Numbered from the stretch's first letter, positions 23,937-33,182 are shown. The stretch: 64,000 nucleotides of DNA from Bacillota bacterium (GCA_023228885.1 JALOAJ010000012.1:1-64000), one strand, 5' to 3'. The notes: generated by a model from the sequence alone, not told the origin. Made by a program: numbers and translations.

Positions 23937-24605
23937 TTAGCCCAACTCCCAATCTATCGGATCAATTTTATTTTGTTGCAAAATTTTATTTGTTTTTGAA
24001 AAGTGGCGACAACCGAAAAACCCGCCAAATGCAGAAAGGGGACTTGGGTGAGCGGCTGTGAGTACAAAATGGTTGGTGTTTGACAAAAGCGCTTGTTTTT
24101 GCTGTGCGGAGCGCCCCCAAAGCAGGAATACAATGGGTTTTTCTCTTTCTGCCAGCTTTGAAATCACATTGTCTGTAAATGCCTCCCACCCCTTTTTGCT
24201 ATGCGAAAGAGCCGCCCCACGGCGAACTGTTAAAATGGTGTTTAGCAACAGCACTCCTTGTTTTGCCCATGCGGTAAGGTCGCCTGATTTTGGCGTTTTT
24301 GTTCCGACATCAGAATTTAGTTCCTTAAATATGTTAACAAGCGATGGCGGAATGGGCGCCCCCGCTTTTACGGAAAACGCCATTCCATGCGCTTGGTTGG
24401 GGTTATGATAAGGGTCTTGACCTAATATCACCGCCTTCACATCATTATAGGATGTGTTTTTGAACGCATTAAAAATATCATACATATCCGGATAAACGGT
24501 AAAGGCAGAGTATTCATCCTTTAAAAACTTTCTGAGCGTCAAATAATAATCTTTTTCAAATTCTTCTTTTAAAATATTATCCCATTCGTTTTCAAATTGT
24601 ATCAA
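23937..24605 (-). CDS. ung: uracil-DNA glycosylase
   Basis: This family-1 enzyme of about 222 residues removes uracil from DNA in base-excision repair. Motif A is VILGQDPYH (catalytic Asp), the water-activating region continues with HGMAFSV, and the DNA-intercalating motif is HPSPLSA near the C-terminus. I chose TTG 24605 (MIQFENEWDNIL) because GAGGTGA lies 6-9 bases upstream; a GTG at 24614 would fall inside that site. It is divergent from radA, another DNA repair gene. Confidence 0.96.
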   Translation of the reverse strand: MIQFENEWDNILKEEFEKDYYLTLRKFLKDEYSAFTVYPDMYDIFNAFKNTSYNDVKAVILGQDPYHNPNQAHGMAFSVKAGAPIPPSLVNIFKELNSDVGTKTPKSGDLTAWAKQGVLLLNTILTVRRGAALSHSKKGWEAFTDNVISKLAEREKPIVFLLWGRSAQQKQALLSNTNHFVLTAAHPSPLSAFGGFFGCRHFSKTNKILQQNKIDPIDWELG

Positions 24606-24703
24606 TGAAATCACCTCTGTTTAAAGATTATCATAATAAGGAACATTTGTAAATAGTAGACAAAACCCTGTTTTTGTTGTAAAATAACAATAGGTGATTT
24701 ATT

Positions 24704-26068
24704 GTGAAAAATAAAATAGTGTACTTTTGCAACAATTGCGGATATGAAACCCCAAAATGGATGGGGAAATGCCCCGGCTGCGGGGATTGGGATACAATGA
24801 CCGAGGAAAGGGAACCGGCAAAAGAATCAGTCAAGTATACAAAATCGTTTGTGCGCAAGCCGGAAAAACTTGATGATGTTGCCTTTTTAAAGGAAGAGCG
24901 CTTTAAGACAAATATTTTTGAGCTTGATAGGGTTTTAGGCGGCGGAATAGTGAAGGGCTCTCTTGTTTTGGTGGGTGGAGACCCGGGTATCGGGAAGTCA
25001 ACCTTACTTTTACAAATGTGCCAAACAGTTGACAAATCGGTTAAAATTTTGTATGTGTCGGGCGAGGAATCCTCACGCCAAATTAAAATGAGGGCGCAGC
25101 GTCTTTCGGTTGACACGGACAACCTTTTGGTTTTGTCCGAAACGGAACAGGGAAATATAATAGAAGCAATTAATCAAACAAACCCTGATGTTGTGATAAT
25201 TGATTCGGTGCAAACGGTATACGACAGCGGTTTGTCGTCTGCTGCGGGGAGCGTAAGCCAAATTAGGGAAGTGACGCAAAGCTTTATGCGGCTTGCAAAA
25301 GAAAGTGAAACTTCTATTTTGCTTGTCGGCCATGTTACAAAGGAGGGTGCAATTGCCGGCCCGAGAGTGCTTGAACATATGGTTGATTGCGTTTTATATT
25401 TTGAAGGAGAGCGCCACCAGCATTACAGGATTTTACGGGCGGTTAAAAATCGTTTTGGCTCTACTAATGAAATTGGCGTTTTTGAAATGAGCGATGAGGG
25501 GCTGAAGGAGGTTTTAAACCCTTCTGAAATGCTTTTATCCGGAAGACCCAGCAATACAAGCGGCTCGTGCGTTATTTGTACCCTTGAGGGCACACGCCCT
25601 ATTTTGGCAGAGGTGCAGGCGCTCGTTACGCGCTCGAATTTTCCAACCCCTCGGAGAATGTCAACAGGTATTGACTATAACAGGGTTTCGTTGCTGCTTG
25701 CTGTGTTGGAAAAAAGAATGGGATATAACTTATCGTCACAAGATGCGTATGTAAATGTGATAGGCGGAATCAGAGTTGACGAGCCTGCCGCAGATTTAGG
25801 AGTTGCATTGGCGGCGGCATCAAGCTATAAAGGTTTTTCCATCGGGAAGGATGTGCTTGCGTTTGGAGAGGTTGGCTTAACAGGCGAAGTTCGCGCTGTA
25901 AATAACATAGAAAAACGCATAGCGGAAGGCATTAAGCTTGGCTTTAAAACAATAATTCTGCCCAAGGGCAATAAAATAAAAAACACCTTTTCCGACAATG
26001 CCACGATACATAAAGTTGCCAGCTTACATGAAGTTTTAAATATTTTTGACAAATCTTATAAAAAGTAG
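24704..26068 (+). CDS. radA: DNA repair protein RadA
   Basis: This 454-residue protein is a RecA-like motor that helps process recombination intermediates. It has the N-terminal zinc finger CNNC...CPGC (from C9), Walker A GGDPGIGKST near residue 90, the RadA signature KNRFG near residue 247, and a C-terminal Lon-like domain (GGIRVDEPAADLG). GTG 24704 follows AGGTGA. It is 32 bp upstream of the CarD-like gene, and the pair is often neighbouring in Clostridia. Confidence 0.97.
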   Translation: MKNKIVYFCNNCGYETPKWMGKCPGCGDWDTMTEEREPAKESVKYTKSFVRKPEKLDDVAFLKEERFKTNIFELDRVLGGGIVKGSLVLVGGDPGIGKSTLLLQMCQTVDKSVKILYVSGEESSRQIKMRAQRLSVDTDNLLVLSETEQGNIIEAINQTNPDVVIIDSVQTVYDSGLSSAAGSVSQIREVTQSFMRLAKESETSILLVGHVTKEGAIAGPRVLEHMVDCVLYFEGERHQHYRILRAVKNRFGSTNEIGVFEMSDEGLKEVLNPSEMLLSGRPSNTSGSCVICTLEGTRPILAEVQALVTRSNFPTPRRMSTGIDYNRVSLLLAVLEKRMGYNLSSQDAYVNVIGGIRVDEPAADLGVALAAASSYKGFSIGKDVLAFGEVGLTGEVRAVNNIEKRIAEGIKLGFKTIILPKGNKIKNTFSDNATIHKVASLHEVLNIFDKSYKK

Positions 26069-26100
26069 TATAATTGGTATATAAGGGAGGTAATGACCAA

Positions 26101-26604
26101 ATGTTTAATGTAGGTGACAAAATTGTCTATCCTATGCATGGGGCGGGAATTATCGAGGCCATCGAAGAAAAGAAAATTTTAAAGCAAAAGCAATCGTATT
26201 ATATAATGAAAATGCCTATCGGAGACATGAAAGTTATGATACCGGTGAAAAACTCCGCCGAGATAGGTATTAGGTATATTATCGATAAAGCAACCGGCTG
26301 CGAAATTTTAACAAAGTTTAAAACTATGAAAACAGACATCAATGATAACTGGAACAAGCGGTATCGTGAAAATATGATAAAAATCCGCTCCGGCAACATT
26401 TTAGATGTTTTAGATGTTGTAAAATCACTTATGCTGCGCGAAAAGGAAAAAGGGTTATCGACCAGCGAAAGAAAAATGCTATGCAATGCAAAGCAAATAC
26501 TTATAAGCGAGCTTGTGCTTGCCAAAGTTGCGGTGTATGAGGAAATAGAAAAAGAATTAGAACAGGCGGTTGACATTGAATGCGACCTTGCAAAAGAACA
26601 GTAA
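26101..26604 (+). CDS. CarD/CdnL-family transcription regulator
   Basis: This 167-residue protein has the CarD-type RNA-polymerase-interacting domain at the N-terminus (FNVGDKIVYPMHGAGIIEAI), which in the family contacts the RNA polymerase beta subunit and stabilises open complexes. The C-terminal helical half (LMLREKEKGLSTSERKML) is the DNA-contacting domain. ATG 26101 follows AAGGGAGG at 26083-26090. A possible -10 (TATAAT) lies near 26069, so it may also have its own promoter. It is followed by a terminator. Confidence 0.92.
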   Translation: MFNVGDKIVYPMHGAGIIEAIEEKKILKQKQSYYIMKMPIGDMKVMIPVKNSAEIGIRYIIDKATGCEILTKFKTMKTDINDNWNKRYRENMIKIRSGNILDVLDVVKSLMLREKEKGLSTSERKMLCNAKQILISELVLAKVAVYEEIEKELEQAVDIECDLAKEQ

Positions 26605-26613
26605 TAAATCGGT

Positions 26614-26640
26614 GACGCCATACAAGGCGTCTTTTTTTTT
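26614..26640 (+). terminator. terminator after the CarD-like gene
   Basis: GACGCC (26614-26619) pairs with GGCGTC (26626-26631) across a six-base loop, followed by nine or more T residues. Confidence 0.92.
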
Positions 26641-26699
26641 GGCATTTTGCATCAATAAAAACCAAAGCCGAATATAACAATTCTTTTGCGCAAAATTGC

Positions 26700-26727
26700 A
26701 CATAACATTTTTAATTTTCATAATATA
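26700..26727 (+). promoter_or_regulatory. candidate sigma-K promoter of the dipicolinate synthase operon
   Basis: AC at 26700-26701 and CATAATATA at 26719-26727 fit the sigma-K form AC-N16/17-CATANNNTA with 17-bp spacing. In Bacillus subtilis spoVF is a sigma-K gene of the mother cell, which supports the reading. The motif is short and AT-rich, so chance matches are possible. Confidence 0.45.
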
Positions 26728-26765
26728 TAACAAAATGTTTATTATAAAAACCGGAGGTTATGGGA

Positions 26766-27638
26766 TTGGGTAAAAAATTTCTTGTCTGCGGCGGAGACTT
26801 GCGCCAGGTAGAGGTGGCTAAAATGCTTTCCGGCTATGGATATAGTGTCGGTGCATATGGTTTTTCACAAGATGTGAATATAAAACCATCCGTTAAAATT
26901 TTTGATGAACTAAACGAGGCATTGGATTTTGCCGATATTATTATATTACCGTTACCGTGCAGCGCCGATAATAAGAATGTTAATATGCCGATGACAAATA
27001 AAAAACTTTCTTTTGCATATCTTTTTAAGCAAATTAAAGACGAAAAAATAGTGGTTGCCGGCAATGTTTCAAGTGAAATTGCGGATTTTGCGCAGCAAAG
27101 CAATGTATATATTTTGGATTATTATAACAGAGAGGAACTTAAAATTTTAAACGCAATTCCGACAGTTGAGGGCGCTATTCAAATCGCAATGGAGGAAACG
27201 GCGCACACTATACATTCAAGCAAATGCATGGTAACCGGCTATGGGCGAATCGGCAAGCTGCTTTCTCATTCTCTTAAAAGCTTGGGCGCCGATGTAACTG
27301 TTTCCGCTCGAACATTGGCAGACCTTGCGTGGATAAAGGCGAATGGGTATACCGCCGTTCAAACTTCGCATATAGATAGCCTGATTTACTCGCAGGATGT
27401 GATTTTTAATACCGTTCCGACAGTTATTTTTGACAAAAAGACCCTTGGGCGGGTTTCAAAAGATTCTCTTATTATTGATTTGGCAAGCAAACCGGGCGGG
27501 GTAGATTTAGATGCGGCATCCCAGCTTGGCATTAGGACTATATGGGCATTATCCCTGCCGGGAAAGGTTGCCCCTTTAACTGCCGGAAGGATAATAACAG
27601 ACACCATTATAAACATAATGAAAGAACTGGGGGTGTAA
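26766..27638 (+). CDS. spoVFA: dipicolinate synthase subunit A
   Basis: This subunit of about 290 residues oxidises the lysine-pathway intermediate to dipicolinic acid, the calcium chelator of the spore core. The N-terminus FLVCGGDLRQVEVAKML and a Rossmann motif GYGRIGKLLSHSLKSLGADV near residue 160 fit the NAD(P)-binding DpaA family. TTG 26766 is favoured because CGGAGG lies 8 bases upstream, while ATG 26760 is only 2 bases from it. It is 3 bp upstream of subunit B. Its presence indicates that the organism forms endospores. Confidence 0.94.
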   Translation: MGKKFLVCGGDLRQVEVAKMLSGYGYSVGAYGFSQDVNIKPSVKIFDELNEALDFADIIILPLPCSADNKNVNMPMTNKKLSFAYLFKQIKDEKIVVAGNVSSEIADFAQQSNVYILDYYNREELKILNAIPTVEGAIQIAMEETAHTIHSSKCMVTGYGRIGKLLSHSLKSLGADVTVSARTLADLAWIKANGYTAVQTSHIDSLIYSQDVIFNTVPTVIFDKKTLGRVSKDSLIIDLASKPGGVDLDAASQLGIRTIWALSLPGKVAPLTAGRIITDTIINIMKELGV

Positions 27639-27641
27639 AAG

Positions 27642-28220
27642 TTGGATTTAAGTAATGTAAAAATAGGGTTCGCGCTTACCGGTTCGTTTTGTACCATTCC
27701 CGAGGTTATACCTCAACTCGAACTAATTGTTCATGCCGGCGCTAAGGTTATTCCGATTATGTCTGAAATAGTTTACAAAACAGACACCAGATTCGGCAAA
27801 GCGTTGGAGCTTATTTGGCGTGTGGAAGACATAACCGGCGGCAAAATAATTCATACAATAAGCGATGCAGAGCCTATCGGACCAAAAAGAATGTTAGATA
27901 TTTTAGTGGTTGCGCCATGCACCGGCAACACGCTTTCAAAGCTTGCAAACGGGATAAACGACTCAACTGTCACCATGGCGACAAAGGCGCACTTGCGAAA
28001 TCTCAAACCGGTTGTTATTGCCGTTTCTACAAACGATGGGCTTGGTGCAAATGCAAAAAATCTTGCATTGCTGCATGCAAGTAAAAACATATATTTAGTG
28101 CCGTATAGACAGGATGACCATGATAAAAAACCGAATTCCCTTGTTGCAAAAATTGATTTGTTAATTCCCGCACTTAGCGCGGCGCTGCTTGGAGAGCAAC
28201 TTCAACCGGTGCTGATTTAG
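27642..28220 (+). CDS. spoVFB: dipicolinate synthase subunit B
   Basis: This 192-residue flavoprotein-fold protein is the partner of subunit A. Features are KIGFALTGSFCTI at the N-terminus, DILVVAPCTGNTLSKLANGI in the middle and PVVIAVSTNDGLG, typical of the flavin-dependent decarboxylase-like fold. The TTG start lies a few bases after the stop of subunit A, with GGGGGTG as ribosome binding site. The A-B pair is standard for spore dipicolinate synthesis. Confidence 0.95.
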   Translation: MDLSNVKIGFALTGSFCTIPEVIPQLELIVHAGAKVIPIMSEIVYKTDTRFGKALELIWRVEDITGGKIIHTISDAEPIGPKRMLDILVVAPCTGNTLSKLANGINDSTVTMATKAHLRNLKPVVIAVSTNDGLGANAKNLALLHASKNIYLVPYRQDDHDKKPNSLVAKIDLLIPALSAALLGEQLQPVLI

Positions 28221-28239
28221 GTGTTTTAATAATACTCTA

Positions 28240-28268
28240 TTTACAACTTTTCTTTTGTTTGTTATAAT
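28240..28268 (+). promoter_or_regulatory. sigma-A promoter of the YqeG-AroE operon
   Basis: TTTACA (28240-28245) and TATAAT (28263-28268) are 17 bp apart, upstream of the fusion gene at 28333. Confidence 0.7.
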
Positions 28269-28332
28269 ATACACATTATATGCAATAAACGAATTTTTAT
28301 TTAATGCATGATATTATTTGGGGTGTATATGA

Positions 28333-29631
28333 TTGAAACGATTTATTCCGACAGAATATGCAAACGGCATACATGATATTGATGTAAAAGGGCTAAAGGA
28401 TAAAGGTATAAAGCTTATAATGCTTGATATCGATAACACTTTAGCGCCTTCGAGTAAAAAGGCTCCTTCCGCTTCAACCGTAAACTGGATTGCAAACGCA
28501 AAAAAAATGGGGCTGGAGGTTGTCCTTTTTTCAAACAACTCGAAAAAAAGGGTTAATTTTTTTAACAAGCAACTTAACCTTTACACAATCCATAGGGCGC
28601 TTAAGCCTCTTGCTTATAACTTTATTAAAATAGCCAAAAGGTTTGATGTGGGAATTGATGAGATTTGCATGATAGGAGACCAAATTTTTACCGATGTGTG
28701 GGGCGCAAACAATGCGGGCGTAATGTCTATACTTGTGTTGCCGCTTTCTGCTGATGAGGGTATTGATATTCGATTTAAAAGGTTTTTTGAAAACAGGGTA
28801 ATTAAAAAAAATAAACCGGAAACATATTGCCTTATCGGAAATCCTGTGGCTCACAGCAAATCACCTATTTTGCACGAGCAGGTCTATAAATTTTACGGCA
28901 TTAAAGCAAAGTATATGCTTTGCCATGCCGAAAAGGAAAACCTACGCCAAATTCTTTTGCAGTTTAAAAAAACAGGTGTAAAGGGGTTTAACATTACAGT
29001 ACCTTTTAAGCACGATATTATGCCTTATCTGCATGAGATTTCGGCTGACGCAAAAAAAATAGGCTCGGTAAATACCGTTTCAATAAATGATGGAAATTGG
29101 ACAGGCTATAATACTGATGTAACAGGTTTTGCAATGCAGTTAAAGTCAAATAACACAGTTATAAAAGGCAGCAGGGTGAAAATAATAGGGGCGGGCGGCT
29201 CAACCGCAGCTATTGTATATGCTGTGTTGTCGGAGGGGGCTGCAAGTGTGACCGTATATAACCGTACAATGGATAAGGCAAGGCAGCTTGCATTGAAATT
29301 TGACGGCGTCGTTGCAGCCGCTCTTGATGAATTTAATGCTAAGGATTGCGATATACTCATAAACACCACCTCGGTTGGGCTGTATCCCCAAATTGATAAA
29401 TCGCCGGTCAGCGATTTAGAGGGAATATCACAAAGCGCCATTGTTTATGATATTATATACAACCCGCCGGAAACTCGCTTCATGAAAATTGCCAAAGAAA
29501 GAGGCTGTCAGGCGTATAATGGTTTGGATATGTTGATATTTCAGGGGCTTGCCGCAGACGAAATATGGTTTGGCAAAAAAATAATAAATGATGAACTTAT
29601 ACAACAGATAAGAGAAGTAATCGGCAATTAG
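28333..29631 (+). CDS. aroE: YqeG-type HAD phosphatase fused to shikimate dehydrogenase
   Basis: One 432-residue frame carries two enzymes. Residues 1-160 are a YqeG-like HAD phosphatase: DIDNT (D32, D34) and GDQIFTD (115-121). From about 163 it is a complete AroE, which reduces 3-dehydroshikimate to shikimate with NADPH: IGNPVAHSKSP, NITVPFKHD with Lys226, YNTD with Asp262, and nucleotide motif GAGGS (286-290). In Bacillus these are separate neighbouring genes (yqeG, yqeH, aroE), so a fusion is notable. TTG 28333 follows GGGGTG. aroQ for the preceding pathway step lies 0.9 kb downstream in the same direction. Confidence 0.9.
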   Translation: MKRFIPTEYANGIHDIDVKGLKDKGIKLIMLDIDNTLAPSSKKAPSASTVNWIANAKKMGLEVVLFSNNSKKRVNFFNKQLNLYTIHRALKPLAYNFIKIAKRFDVGIDEICMIGDQIFTDVWGANNAGVMSILVLPLSADEGIDIRFKRFFENRVIKKNKPETYCLIGNPVAHSKSPILHEQVYKFYGIKAKYMLCHAEKENLRQILLQFKKTGVKGFNITVPFKHDIMPYLHEISADAKKIGSVNTVSINDGNWTGYNTDVTGFAMQLKSNNTVIKGSRVKIIGAGGSTAAIVYAVLSEGAASVTVYNRTMDKARQLALKFDGVVAAALDEFNAKDCDILINTTSVGLYPQIDKSPVSDLEGISQSAIVYDIIYNPPETRFMKIAKERGCQAYNGLDMLIFQGLAADEIWFGKKIINDELIQQIREVIGN

Positions 29632-29699
29632 TTTTATATATACGAAAAATAAATTTATGTGCGAATTGAATTAATTTGCAACAGAAACGGGGTTTAAAT

Positions 29700-30563
29700 A
29701 TGAAAAACGAAGCAAGATTTGGTAGCGCGGGAAATCCGGACAGTTTTTACAGCCAAGGGGGTAAATCATCGCTTGAAATGCCAAAATGGCTTGCGGATAT
29801 TGGGCTTAATGCATATGAGTATCAAGCGTCAAGGGGGGTGCGAATATCCGCCGAAAGCGCAAAAAAACTTGGCGCGCTTGCTCAGCAATACAATGTCGCA
29901 TTATCGGTGCATTCTCCTTATTATATAAATATTTCAAGCACCGAGCCGGAAAAAATCGAAAAAAGCTTGGGTTATATTTTGTCAACCGCAAATGCCGCAA
30001 ACAATATGGGCGCAAACAGGATAGTTGTGCATATGGGCGCGGCAATTAACATAACAAGAAAAGAAGCCATGGATATATCAAAAAAGACTGTTTATGCCGC
30101 ACTTAAAAAAATGGACGAGCAGGGGCTTGGGAATGTCAGCATTTGCCCCGAAACTATGGGTAAGATAAATCAAATGGGAACGCTTGACGAGGTGCTTGAA
30201 CTTTGCAAGCTGGACGAGCGGCTTATACCGACTATTGATTTTGGGCATCTAAACTCAAGGAGCTTGGGAAGCCTTACTAAGCCGGAAGACTTTGAAAATG
30301 TAATAGACAAAATGCAAGCGGCGCTTGGCGAGTGGCGCGCAAAAAACTTTCATTGCCACTTTAGCAAAATCGAATACACAAAGGGCGGCGAAAGAAAGCA
30401 TTTAACCTTTGAGGATACGGAGTACGGTCCGGAATTTGAGCCGTTTGCGGAAATTATGGTAAAGCATTCTCTAACCCCGATTATTATATGCGAATCTGCC
30501 GGAACGCAAGCGGAGGATGCGGTTGCAATGAAACAAATGTGGCAGGAATGGAGCTTAAAATGA
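29700..30563 (+). CDS. endonuclease IV-like TIM-barrel protein
   Basis: This 287-residue protein resembles apurinic endonuclease IV and related AP-endonuclease-2 TIM barrels. Metal-ligand-like residues occur in the expected order: SVHSPYY, VVHMGA, CPETMG, TIDFGHLNSR, FHCHFSK and ICESAG. It could cut DNA at abasic sites, but the same fold also serves sugar isomerases, and I cannot exclude that. ATG 29700 follows an ACGGGG. Its TGA overlaps the ATG of aroQ (ATGA). Confidence 0.75.
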   Translation: MKNEARFGSAGNPDSFYSQGGKSSLEMPKWLADIGLNAYEYQASRGVRISAESAKKLGALAQQYNVALSVHSPYYINISSTEPEKIEKSLGYILSTANAANNMGANRIVVHMGAAINITRKEAMDISKKTVYAALKKMDEQGLGNVSICPETMGKINQMGTLDEVLELCKLDERLIPTIDFGHLNSRSLGSLTKPEDFENVIDKMQAALGEWRAKNFHCHFSKIEYTKGGERKHLTFEDTEYGPEFEPFAEIMVKHSLTPIIICESAGTQAEDAVAMKQMWQEWSLK

Positions 30564-30997
30564 AACTTATAATAATAAACGGACCCAATCTCAATATGCT
30601 TGGGGTTAGAGAGCCGGAAGTTTACGGAAAACAAACATTAAACGAAATAAACGATAAAATTGCTGCCGAGGCGCAAAGAAAAGGGGTTTCAATTGATTTT
30701 TATCAATCGGACAGCGAAGGCGAAATAATAAAAAAAATTCACTCCTGTCAAGGCGTTTATGACGGTATAATACTAAACGCCGGGGCGTTGTCGCATTATA
30801 GCTATGCCTTACGCGATGCAATTCCCATAGCGGGTATACCTGTGGTTGAAGTGCACATTTCAAATGTGTATAAAAGAGAAAGTTTTCGCCAAAAGTCTGT
30901 TATTTCAGCCGTTTGTCAAGGCGTAATATGCGGGTTTGGCATTAAGGGCTATCTTATGGCGCTTTATTATTTTACGGAGGAAAAGTATGAGGGTTGA
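30560..30997 (+). CDS. aroQ: type II 3-dehydroquinate dehydratase
   Basis: This 145-residue enzyme converts 3-dehydroquinate to 3-dehydroshikimate, the substrate of AroE encoded upstream. Signatures are NGPNLNMLGVREPEVYG (with the catalytic Tyr region), ILNAGALSHYSYALRDA and EVHISNVYKRESFR. It forms dodecamers in the known family. It overlaps the genes on both sides, so translation is probably coupled. Confidence 0.96.
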   Translation: MKLIIINGPNLNMLGVREPEVYGKQTLNEINDKIAAEAQRKGVSIDFYQSDSEGEIIKKIHSCQGVYDGIILNAGALSHYSYALRDAIPIAGIPVVEVHISNVYKRESFRQKSVISAVCQGVICGFGIKGYLMALYYFTEEKYEG

Positions 30998-32036
30998 ACG
31001 GATAAGAAGGCAGCTGAAAGAAACTGATGTTGATGCTTTTTTAATATCGTCTTACGAAAACAGGCGTTATGTCAGCGGTTTTTCGGGAAGCGCCGGTTTT
31101 GTTGTTATTTCAAGCGATGTATCGCTGTTGGCAGTTGACGGAAGATATGTTATTCAGGCTGCCGATGAGTCGCCTGATTTTGGGATTGTACATTATAAGC
31201 ACAATCCCTATGATATATTAAAAAAATACTCTTTTAAACGCATTTATATCGAAAAGGAACAAGTTACAATGTCGCAATTTGACAAGCTTGAGAAAACACT
31301 TTGCGATGTTGAATTTTTAGACGGTTCGCCTATATTGAGCGACATGCGCAAGATAAAAACGCCCGACGAAATTGCCGCAATAAAAAAAGCGGCGGATGTT
31401 GCCGATAAGGCTTTTTTGGACTTGCTGCAATACATAAAGCCGGGGTTAACCGAAAGGCAAGTAGCGGCAAAGCTTGATTACCTTATGCAAGCCAACGGTG
31501 CGGAAAGACCATCGTTTAACACTATTGTTGCATCTTCAAAGCGAGGCGCATTGCCGCATGCACGCCCAACCGACAGCAAAATCAGCAAAGGCAGTTTCGT
31601 GGTGATGGATTTCGGGGCGGTTGTAGATGGGTATTGCTCTGATATGACCCGAACCGTTGCGATAGGCGCTGCAAGCGATGAAATGAGAGAGGTTTATTAT
31701 ACTGTGTTGGATGCGCAAAACCAAGCTATAAACGCCATCAAGGAGGGCGTCAAATGCTTTGAGGTTGATAAAAAGGCGCGTGATGTTATAGAAAAAAAGG
31801 GGTTTGGGCAAAATTTCACACATTCTCTTGGACATGGCGTGGGGCTTGATTTGCATGAAAAACCGATTTTATCAACTAAAACGGAAGAAGTGTTGCAAGC
31901 CGGAAATGTTGTAACGGTTGAACCGGGGATATATCTTGAGGGAAAGTTTGGGGTTAGGATTGAAGATTTAATTGCCGTTACAAAGCAGGGCTATGTCAAC
32001 CTGACGGGCGCGTCTAAAGAATTGATTGAAAAATAG
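30987..32036 (+). CDS. M24-family Xaa-Pro aminopeptidase
   Basis: This 349-residue protein would remove N-terminal residues before proline in the cytoplasm. After an N-terminal creatinase-like domain it has the pita-bread fold with five metal ligands: two Asp in VMDFGAVVDGYCSDMTR, His in SLGHGVGLD, Glu in VEPGIY and Glu in RIEDL. ATG 30987 follows GGAGG and overlaps aroQ by 11 bp. It precedes efp, a common arrangement in Firmicutes. Confidence 0.93.
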   Translation: MRVERIRRQLKETDVDAFLISSYENRRYVSGFSGSAGFVVISSDVSLLAVDGRYVIQAADESPDFGIVHYKHNPYDILKKYSFKRIYIEKEQVTMSQFDKLEKTLCDVEFLDGSPILSDMRKIKTPDEIAAIKKAADVADKAFLDLLQYIKPGLTERQVAAKLDYLMQANGAERPSFNTIVASSKRGALPHARPTDSKISKGSFVVMDFGAVVDGYCSDMTRTVAIGAASDEMREVYYTVLDAQNQAINAIKEGVKCFEVDKKARDVIEKKGFGQNFTHSLGHGVGLDLHEKPILSTKTEEVLQAGNVVTVEPGIYLEGKFGVRIEDLIAVTKQGYVNLTGASKELIEK

Positions 32037-32039
32037 TTC

Positions 32040-32068
32040 TTGATATTTTTGCTCTGATAGTATAAAAT
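32040..32068 (+). promoter_or_regulatory. possible promoter of efp
   Basis: TTGATA (32040-32045) and TAAAAT (32063-32068) are 17 bp apart. A TATAAA overlapping the -10 gives a 15-bp alternative. Confidence 0.45.
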
Positions 32069-32124
32069 ATCAAAAGTGGGGTTTTACGGTTATCGATATT
32101 AAATAAAAATGAGGTGATTTTCCG

Positions 32125-32682
32125 ATGATATCAGCAGGAGATTTTAGAAACGGAATAACTTTTGAAATGGAAAACAATGTATATCAGGTTGTTGAGTTTC
32201 AGCATGTGAAACCGGGAAAAGGCGCGGCTTTTGTGCGTACAAAGCTTAAGGATGTAATCAACGGTTCAACAATCGAACGCACATTTCGTCCTTCGGATAA
32301 AATGCCAAAAGCGCATATTGAGCGCAATGAAATGGAATACTCTTATAGTGACGGCGGTTTATTTTATTTTATGAATAAAGAAACTTATGAGCTTATGCCT
32401 CTTGATAGCGAGCAACTTGGCGATTCGTTAAAGTTTGTCAAGGAAAACGACACAGTCAGGATTTTAAGCTACAAGGGTTCTGTGTTTGGCGTTGAACCGC
32501 CGAATTTTGTGGAGCTTACCGTAACGGAAACAGAGCCCGGTTTTAAAGGGGATACGGCGCAAGGCGCAACAAAGCCTGCAACGGTTGAAACGGGCGCCGT
32601 TATTACCGTTCCGCTGTTTATAAATCAGGGCGAGAAGGTTCGCATTGACACGCGCACAGGCGAATACATGGAGCGTGCATAA
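32125..32682 (+). CDS. efp: elongation factor P
   Basis: This 185-residue factor relieves ribosome stalling at polyproline stretches. It has the KOW-like domain with HVKPGKGAAFVRTK, where the lysine at the loop tip (about residue 32) is the usual modification site, and the C-terminal OB domain ending VRIDTRTGEYMERA. The ATG follows GAGGTGA. No modification enzyme gene is visible nearby. Confidence 0.97.
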   Translation: MISAGDFRNGITFEMENNVYQVVEFQHVKPGKGAAFVRTKLKDVINGSTIERTFRPSDKMPKAHIERNEMEYSYSDGGLFYFMNKETYELMPLDSEQLGDSLKFVKENDTVRILSYKGSVFGVEPPNFVELTVTETEPGFKGDTAQGATKPATVETGAVITVPLFINQGEKVRIDTRTGEYMERA

Positions 32683-32724
32683 GCGATATTGCGAAACATA
32701 ATCTATAATTAGGAGGGTAAAAAA

Positions 32725-33132
32725 ATGTCTGTAATTACAGAGAAAGTATCATATCTTAAAGGGCTTGCGGAGGGATTTAAAATTAATAAAGACACAAATG
32801 AAGGGAAACTGTTTACCGAAATAATAAATGTTTTAGGAGAAATTGCAGAGGCTGTCGAATACTTAGAGGACCTTCAAGATGAGGTGTTTGAAAGAGTATA
32901 TGATTTAGAAGATGAAGTTTATGATGAAGATTCAGATGATGATTATGATTTTTACGGCGAAGATGACGACTATGACGGGCAGTTTTCTGTGAAATGCCCC
33001 AGCTGCGGCGAAGAATTTTTTATTGATGAAGACGATTTAGATAACGAAGATGATATTGTGTGCCCAAGCTGCAACGAATCGATTGAAATTGAGTTAGGCG
33101 GCTGCTGCTGCGAAGAGGATGACGAGGAATAG
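32725..33132 (+). CDS. CD1247-type acidic zinc-ribbon protein
   Basis: This 135-residue protein begins with a conserved helical segment (KVSYLKGLAEGFKI and EIAEAVEYLEDLQDEVFE), then a long Asp/Glu/Tyr-rich linker, and ends with a zinc ribbon CPSCGEEF and CPSCNESIE plus a Cys-rich tail. This layout matches the family known from Clostridioides difficile CD1247, common in Clostridia next to efp. Its function is not known. The ATG follows AGGAGG. Confidence 0.82.
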   Translation: MSVITEKVSYLKGLAEGFKINKDTNEGKLFTEIINVLGEIAEAVEYLEDLQDEVFERVYDLEDEVYDEDSDDDYDFYGEDDDYDGQFSVKCPSCGEEFFIDEDDLDNEDDIVCPSCNESIEIELGGCCCEEDDEE

Positions 33133-33182
33133 AGCCGAATAAATTTTGCGGTTAAATTTATATGCATAGGGGTGTTTTTGCT

